64,000 nt of DNA from NCBI RefSeq assembly GCF_015832195.1, contig NC_052030.1, positions 10,559,439 to 10,623,438 of the forward strand. Direction: 5' to 3'. The DNA comes from Motacilla alba alba (Eukaryota; Chordata; Aves; Passeriformes; Motacillidae). The position numbers and the translations under genes are program-made. The notes below the pieces were generated by a model, which worked only from the letters and a program-made list of their open reading frames with translations, did no database searches and was not told where the DNA came from. Shown here one piece after another: positions 59,109-64,000 of this stretch. Numbering within the stretch: position 1 is the stretch's first letter; every line of letters starts with the position of its first letter.

Positions 59109-62100
59109 TTATGGCACTTCCAGGACACAGGACCCCTCTGATCCATTCAGGTACATCTGGAAGGTCAAAGAACAACATTAATAGGGCTTAGGAAAATGGG
59201 ATGTGATGCAGGACACAGATGTGGTTCAGGTAAAATTAATTATTTGAATTAATGAAGGGATATTTTATTATATACAGTACATGTTATTAAAGTAGATCAG
59301 CTAAAAAGTATTTTTGCAAGAAGTTGGGTGAAAGTCTAGAGAAAATACTGCCTGAGGTGCAGAGATGGTTTGTTTTACCTGCAGAAGATGAGATGCTGGG
59401 ACATCTGCCAGAGCAGGGTTTCCACATTTCTTTTGATACTCTTGAATCAAGGCTGTTGCATCATCAAGGCTGTAAGAGGCAAAATTGGATCAGCTTTGTC
59501 AAATGAAGCTCTCTAAAAAGCCAACAATGTAGACAACAGAAGCAAAAAACCAAAGTATGATCCCATAGCTTTAAGTCAGATGGACCCTTGTCATTTCCCA
59601 GCAGAGAAAACAAGCCTGGCTTTTTCCTTGGGCCTGTTAATAAAACCAATAAACGCAGAATTTAAATGTTTCTTGGTTCCTGTCCCAGTTTGAGTGTGGG
59701 ATCAGTGGTAACAGTGCCCTGCAATCCCCAGGGTTGGGCTCTGAGTGTTCCCAGGTGAGTGGGGCCCAGCCCAGCCCCCTTTGTGATTTAAGTGGAGCAC
59801 AAGAAGGCTTTTAGTTCTTGAAAACTTCGTGGCAAAACCACCAATTCCTAAGTCTTCAGTAGAGGCAGCTCATTTATTTTTTTCTGTGTGTTTTTATTGC
59901 TGGATCTGTGACTCTGATGCCCCTGAGCTGCAGTCACCTAAAGGTAAGGTCAAGGTTTTGATTATTTCACTCTGGTTGCTTCTGTTTTAACTGCATTTCA
60001 TCTGCTGCTAGTCCAGGCTTAACAATCTGTTACTTAGTCATGAATAGCTGTAAAACTCTATCCTAGTGAGGTAAAACTTATTTCTTTATTGACTTAGCAA
60101 TACTTAAAAATCCTCAGAGACTAAGTATTAAGAAAACCTCCATGACTTCAAACAGAGGAAAATTAAATAAAGCTGAGATTTAATTTTTGCAATCCCTACC
60201 AGTTACAGCTGTTTGTTTATTTTTATTTTTTTTACAATTTATTAACTTACCAGTTGTTTTTGGCAAAATAATCCACCAGCTCTTTTATTCTGTGGGTGTT
60301 TATCAGGTGTTGCTTTAACAGTGGATAATATTTGGTTTTCCAGAACTGTTCATAGAGCTTCTCGTTGATGATGCTGTCCAAAACCAAAGAGCTGATCTGT
60401 AGATTTAAGTGTTAGTAATGAAAAGTGTTAATATTTTAGACAAAAGAGATTTTACTTTTGAATGGAAAGAGCTCATAGTTTTCATTTTGGACTCTATAAA
60501 GAATAGGGTTTTGGGGGTTTTTTTACATTTTATTTAAGTGCTGTAAATGGCAGATTTTATGAAAACTGATCTCAGATTCAGAGAGGGAAGTGAGTTAAAC
60601 TTGCACATGGGGAGGCAGCTCAAGGCAAGGCAAAAGTGCAGCTTCCTAAACCCTTTGGCCTTTTAGCCTCAAATATTTCTTTAGGAAAAACAAGGTGGTT
60701 CTGCTGTCCCCAAACAGGGACAGCCCAGAACATGGCACTGGGTATGTACAAGAAGTTTCTCAGTTCCACAACAGAAATAAAAATGCATTTTACAAGTATT
60801 TTACATTTTTTTGAGCATTCAAAGTCAAATAAGGCTGGATAAGATCAGAGGAGAGAGAAAAGAAGGTTCTGTGAACACTTTTCTATCAAAAAACCTCCAA
60901 GTCAAAGAGAAGTAAATTTGATTTATTTACCTGGGAAGCAAATGCTACCAGTTCTCCAGTGTCCATGTGTTCATCCAATTGTTGCAGCACAGTTTCTTTC
61001 TTACAGGTTGATAACAAACCCTTGTGAAAATAAGTTACAAAACATTATTATTCTGTGCTTGATTAAAGCAGGATCACTCCCTTCAGAAATATTTGATTTA
61101 TTCAGAAATCTTTTGAAATTCTAGGTGCAAATACAGAATTATCAAACCAGGATCTGTGTGCTTGGACTGAAAGTGTTGCTTTTAACTCTCAAATGGTGTT
61201 TTGCTGTAGCTCTCAGAGATTTTTTGACTCATTGCCAGCAAGCTGTGTCTTACACTTCAGCTGTGATTTGGGGAAACCTTTCTGAGAGGAACTTTAATGA
61301 CTGGAAGTCTAAGAATTTAAAATGCCTTTAGTGGTCCCAGTTTGCTGGTGGCAAATATGGGAACAGGCTCTAGTGCTTCATCTGGGAGAACAGTGCAGAG
61401 CAGAAGTTAATGGAAACAAATAAGAGCAGGGAAAATGCCAAGGCTCCTGGATGGTGAGGATGTGGTTTTAAGGCAGAAGGTGCATCAGAGCTGGTGCATA
61501 TCAAACATCTTGGTAGTCAGGAGCTTTCAGCTCAACACCCTTCCCAAGCAGGATTCAGAGCTTTTCCTACCATCTGCTCTGGCTTGGGTTTTACTGGTTT
61601 TCTTCCCCCATGTGCTCTATGGGTGGGATCTCATAAAACATCCTCAAATTCTCCAAAGGCAAAGTCAGATGACAAAGCTGACAAAGCTGGGGATGACTGG
61701 AGTTTTAAAAGAAAAAGGAGGAAGTGTTTACATGATCCCTTTAGCAGCCTTGGAGGGTGGCAGATGTTGAGCATTTATCAGTAGGGATGTGTTGATGTTA
61801 CCTGGAATTCCCCTCTGACCTGCTCTGGTGAGCAGGACATGCTTAAGGATATTTCCCTTGCAGAGACAGCACACAAAACTTCTGATTTACCTGAATTTGC
61901 TGCTCTCTCTTCTCAGAGTGAGGAATGACCAAGAGGCAGCCCAGGGCAAAAGCTGGGAGGTCCAGCTGGGTGTATTGTTTAGCAATTCCAACAATATCCA
62001 GGTCAGCCAGGACAGGACACCTTCAGGAGATCAGGAGGGAAGATCTCAGTGTGATTTGTTTAACTGGAAGGCTCAGTGCTGTCAGCAAAACTGCCCTGAG

Positions 62101-63863
62101 ATTTGGAAGTCAGGTAGGGCAGCACATTTCTACCTCACATTAATTCCAGAAATGGCCGAGCAAATTGAAGTTTCACTGAATACAAACCCATGAGGATTTT
62201 CTAAAAGCCCAAATCACACCTCCAGTTTCTCTAAGCAGCCTATTTTGAGGGCAGTTGTGGGCCACCAGCCCAGAGCAGAGCTTTGGCACAGATGTGTCTG
62301 CACAGCAGTGTAGGATCCCTCTCCAGATAATCTTCAGGGTCCCTCCTGACCCAAACCTGTTCTATTTCCCAAGTAGCTTTGGTTCAAGTCAGGCTCTCTG
62401 AGCTCTGGTGGGTCTTTTGAGCAAGTCAGAGCCTGGTGGTGACTGAAATAAGGAAACAATGTGCTTTTCATTGCAAAGGCAGTGCAGGTCTGGCTCATGC
62501 ACAGGACGTTCAGGGGCAGGGCTGGGACCTCACCTGAGCAGGAGCACAAAGCACTCCTGGCACTCCTGCAGCTGCCTGGGACTTGGTGGACACGAGGCTG
62601 AGAAAGAGAGAAAGAAAGAGAGCAAGGTGTAGTAAATCTGCAACCAAGTTACTCCAGGAGCAGGGCAGGGAGTACAGCCCTACCTGTGAGGAAGGGGGAC
62701 AGGACCACGCTGCGCCAGGCTCGGCTGAAGCTGGGAATCTGATGGCAACAAAGGTTTTTTTCAAGTTACAAAAGCAGGTGAAACCAAATGTGTTATAAAC
62801 ACAGACACCCTGACCCACTGCACCTGGAGGAAGCCTGTCAATATTCCTTTTTATTTATCCTGGAGGAATTATTCCCTAACATTGCTTTCCTTTGTTCAGA
62901 GCCTAAGATTTAGGAATATTCTGACTGATTCTGTCCAATGTTTACTGATACATTGCACTGTCATAGAAATAATAGCAATTCAAAAAGAATCTTTTCATGG
63001 CTGACACACAAACACTCCAAATTCCTGTTAAGTGAAGAAAAAGATGAGGAGCCAGACAATATTTGCTTACCTCCCATAATGAAGGAATCCCAGTAATTGC
63101 AACCAAAACTCTTCTTAGATACTGAATCTGGAAGAAAAAAATTCAAGTCCTTTAGTGTTTCTGAAGATTTGCCAATAATGTACAGAAAACTGTGCATTAT
63201 TGCCAAATTTAGCTTGTTTTGTCTGCAGGATGCAAACTTTAGAGTTTCTCAAGGTACCCGTGCTCCTTTGACACCTATGGAAATTTGCTTTGTAGTTTAG
63301 TGGATTAAATTATCAAGCACACTGCCAGGTGCATCTGTTACCTCCTCAGGCTGCAGGAACTTTACATAATGTTTGACAGTCACAGGCAATTGGGATTCTG
63401 AATGGCAACAATCAGGATTTCCATCATCATAAATACATTTTAGGGCTCATGTATATATGTACACACATGGAAATATTACATGTATGCACAGTTTGGATGT
63501 ATTTGCACACAAGAATGTGCCTACTATGTTATAAATTGATAATAATATGAAGAAATTTTTCAATTTATTACCAGATAATTTATTCTGAAAGGCTTTTTAA
63601 AAAAATCAAAGATCAAAATTCAAATTCCTCAAATCTTCACCAGTTCAGTATCTCAGAGCTCAGAGTAACAGTGGTTTATAGTTTGTGTATCTATGCTGCA
63701 AATCACTGGATAAACCCAGCCTTTTTCTCCCCTTCCTGCAGGATTTTATCCTTAAAAAATTCCTTACCATATTGAAGCCCAGGAGTTTCTGTAGGAGGCC
63801 ATTCCAGAGCTGGGGATCATAGACTTGGTATTCTAAACTCAGCTCTGTCACCAGCCTCACAGC
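59109..63863 (-). CDS. KNTC1: KNTC1 (ROD), C-terminal part
   Basis: Nine in-phase coding exons on the minus strand: 63863-63768, 63127-63071, 62738-62684, 62597-62534, 62020-61891, 61020-60931, 60396-60251, 59469-59379, 59156-59109. They encode the last 258 residues; the 5' part of this gene (about 2,200 aa in human) lies beyond the right edge. Recognisable blocks are WNGLLQKLLGFNM, IQYLRRVLVAITGIPSLWE, FSRAWRSVVLSPFL, CPVLADLDIVGIAKQYTQLD, PAFALGCLLVIPHSEKR and KTKYYPLLKQHLINTHRIKE. These match the ROD C-terminal region from memory of the family. ROD joins ZW10 and Zwilch in the RZZ complex, which recruits dynein and MAD1-MAD2 to kinetochores for the spindle checkpoint. Exon 6 of this set uses an AAG acceptor, as may exon 5. 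The last exon adds a tail (NGSEGSCVLEVP) longer than in human. Confidence 0.85.
59470..60250 (-). other. KNTC1 intron before the penultimate exon
   Basis: About 0.8 kb, nothing recognised. The neighbouring introns 60397-60930, 61021-61890 and 63128-63767 are likewise without recognised elements. Confidence 0.7.
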
Positions 63864-64000
63864 CTGAAGGGGAGCAAGGACATGCTGCATTTTAACAGAA
63901 ATTCATCATCTTCAAACCTTTCCAAGCCACTTCCAAAATGATTGTACACATGGGAGGAACAAAACCTAAACCGTCTAAATGTGGTATTTTATTTTCTAAT

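Noticed and set aside
1..64000. CRISPR arrays, operons, ribosome-binding sites, tRNA or rRNA genes
   Set aside because: The sequence is vertebrate nuclear DNA; the direct repeats found are minisatellite or CR1-derived, and no tRNA- or rRNA-like sequence was noticed on reading.

Overview
The window is vertebrate nuclear DNA, almost certainly from a bird. Intron-split genes have avian-like proteins, interspersed repeats are CR1 LINE fragments, introns are short and promoters lie in CpG islands. A songbird is plausible from the LTR style, but that is inference. No prokaryotic, plasmid or viral coding system is present.

Six protein genes occupy strictly alternating strands: HVCN1 (+, 701-4169), TCTN1 (-, 5705-18282), PPTC7 (+, 24283-41996), RAD9B (-, 45902-53382), VPS29 (+, 54273-57499) and the 3' end of KNTC1 (-, 59109-63863, continuing past the right edge). 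I rebuilt every coding exon by hand from splice sites, reading phase and family conservation. All six models stay in frame to a stop. The first five genes match the human 12q24.11 block VPS29-RAD9B-PPTC7-TCTN1-HVCN1. KNTC1 is not beside VPS29 in human, so a rearrangement boundary relative to mammals lies near 57.7-58.5 kb.

The layout makes two divergent promoter pairs (TCTN1/PPTC7, about 6 kb apart with two CpG islands; RAD9B/VPS29, about 0.9 kb apart and invaded by a CR1 piece and a probable LTR). It also makes three tail-to-tail pairs (HVCN1/TCTN1, PPTC7/RAD9B, VPS29/KNTC1), the first with predicted poly(A) signals about 75 bp apart.

The genes do not form one pathway. They cover a voltage-gated proton channel, a ciliary transition-zone protein, a mitochondrial PP2C-type phosphatase, a checkpoint-clamp subunit, a retromer subunit and a kinetochore RZZ subunit. 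The most notable structures are an AT-AC U12-type intron in TCTN1, a 12-nt alternative microexon in VPS29, a 21-nt microexon in TCTN1, a CR1 end abutting a RAD9B splice acceptor, a repeat expansion inside a CR1, a 27-bp intronic minisatellite and the probable LTR in the RAD9B/VPS29 promoter. I found no convincing undescribed multi-gene system.
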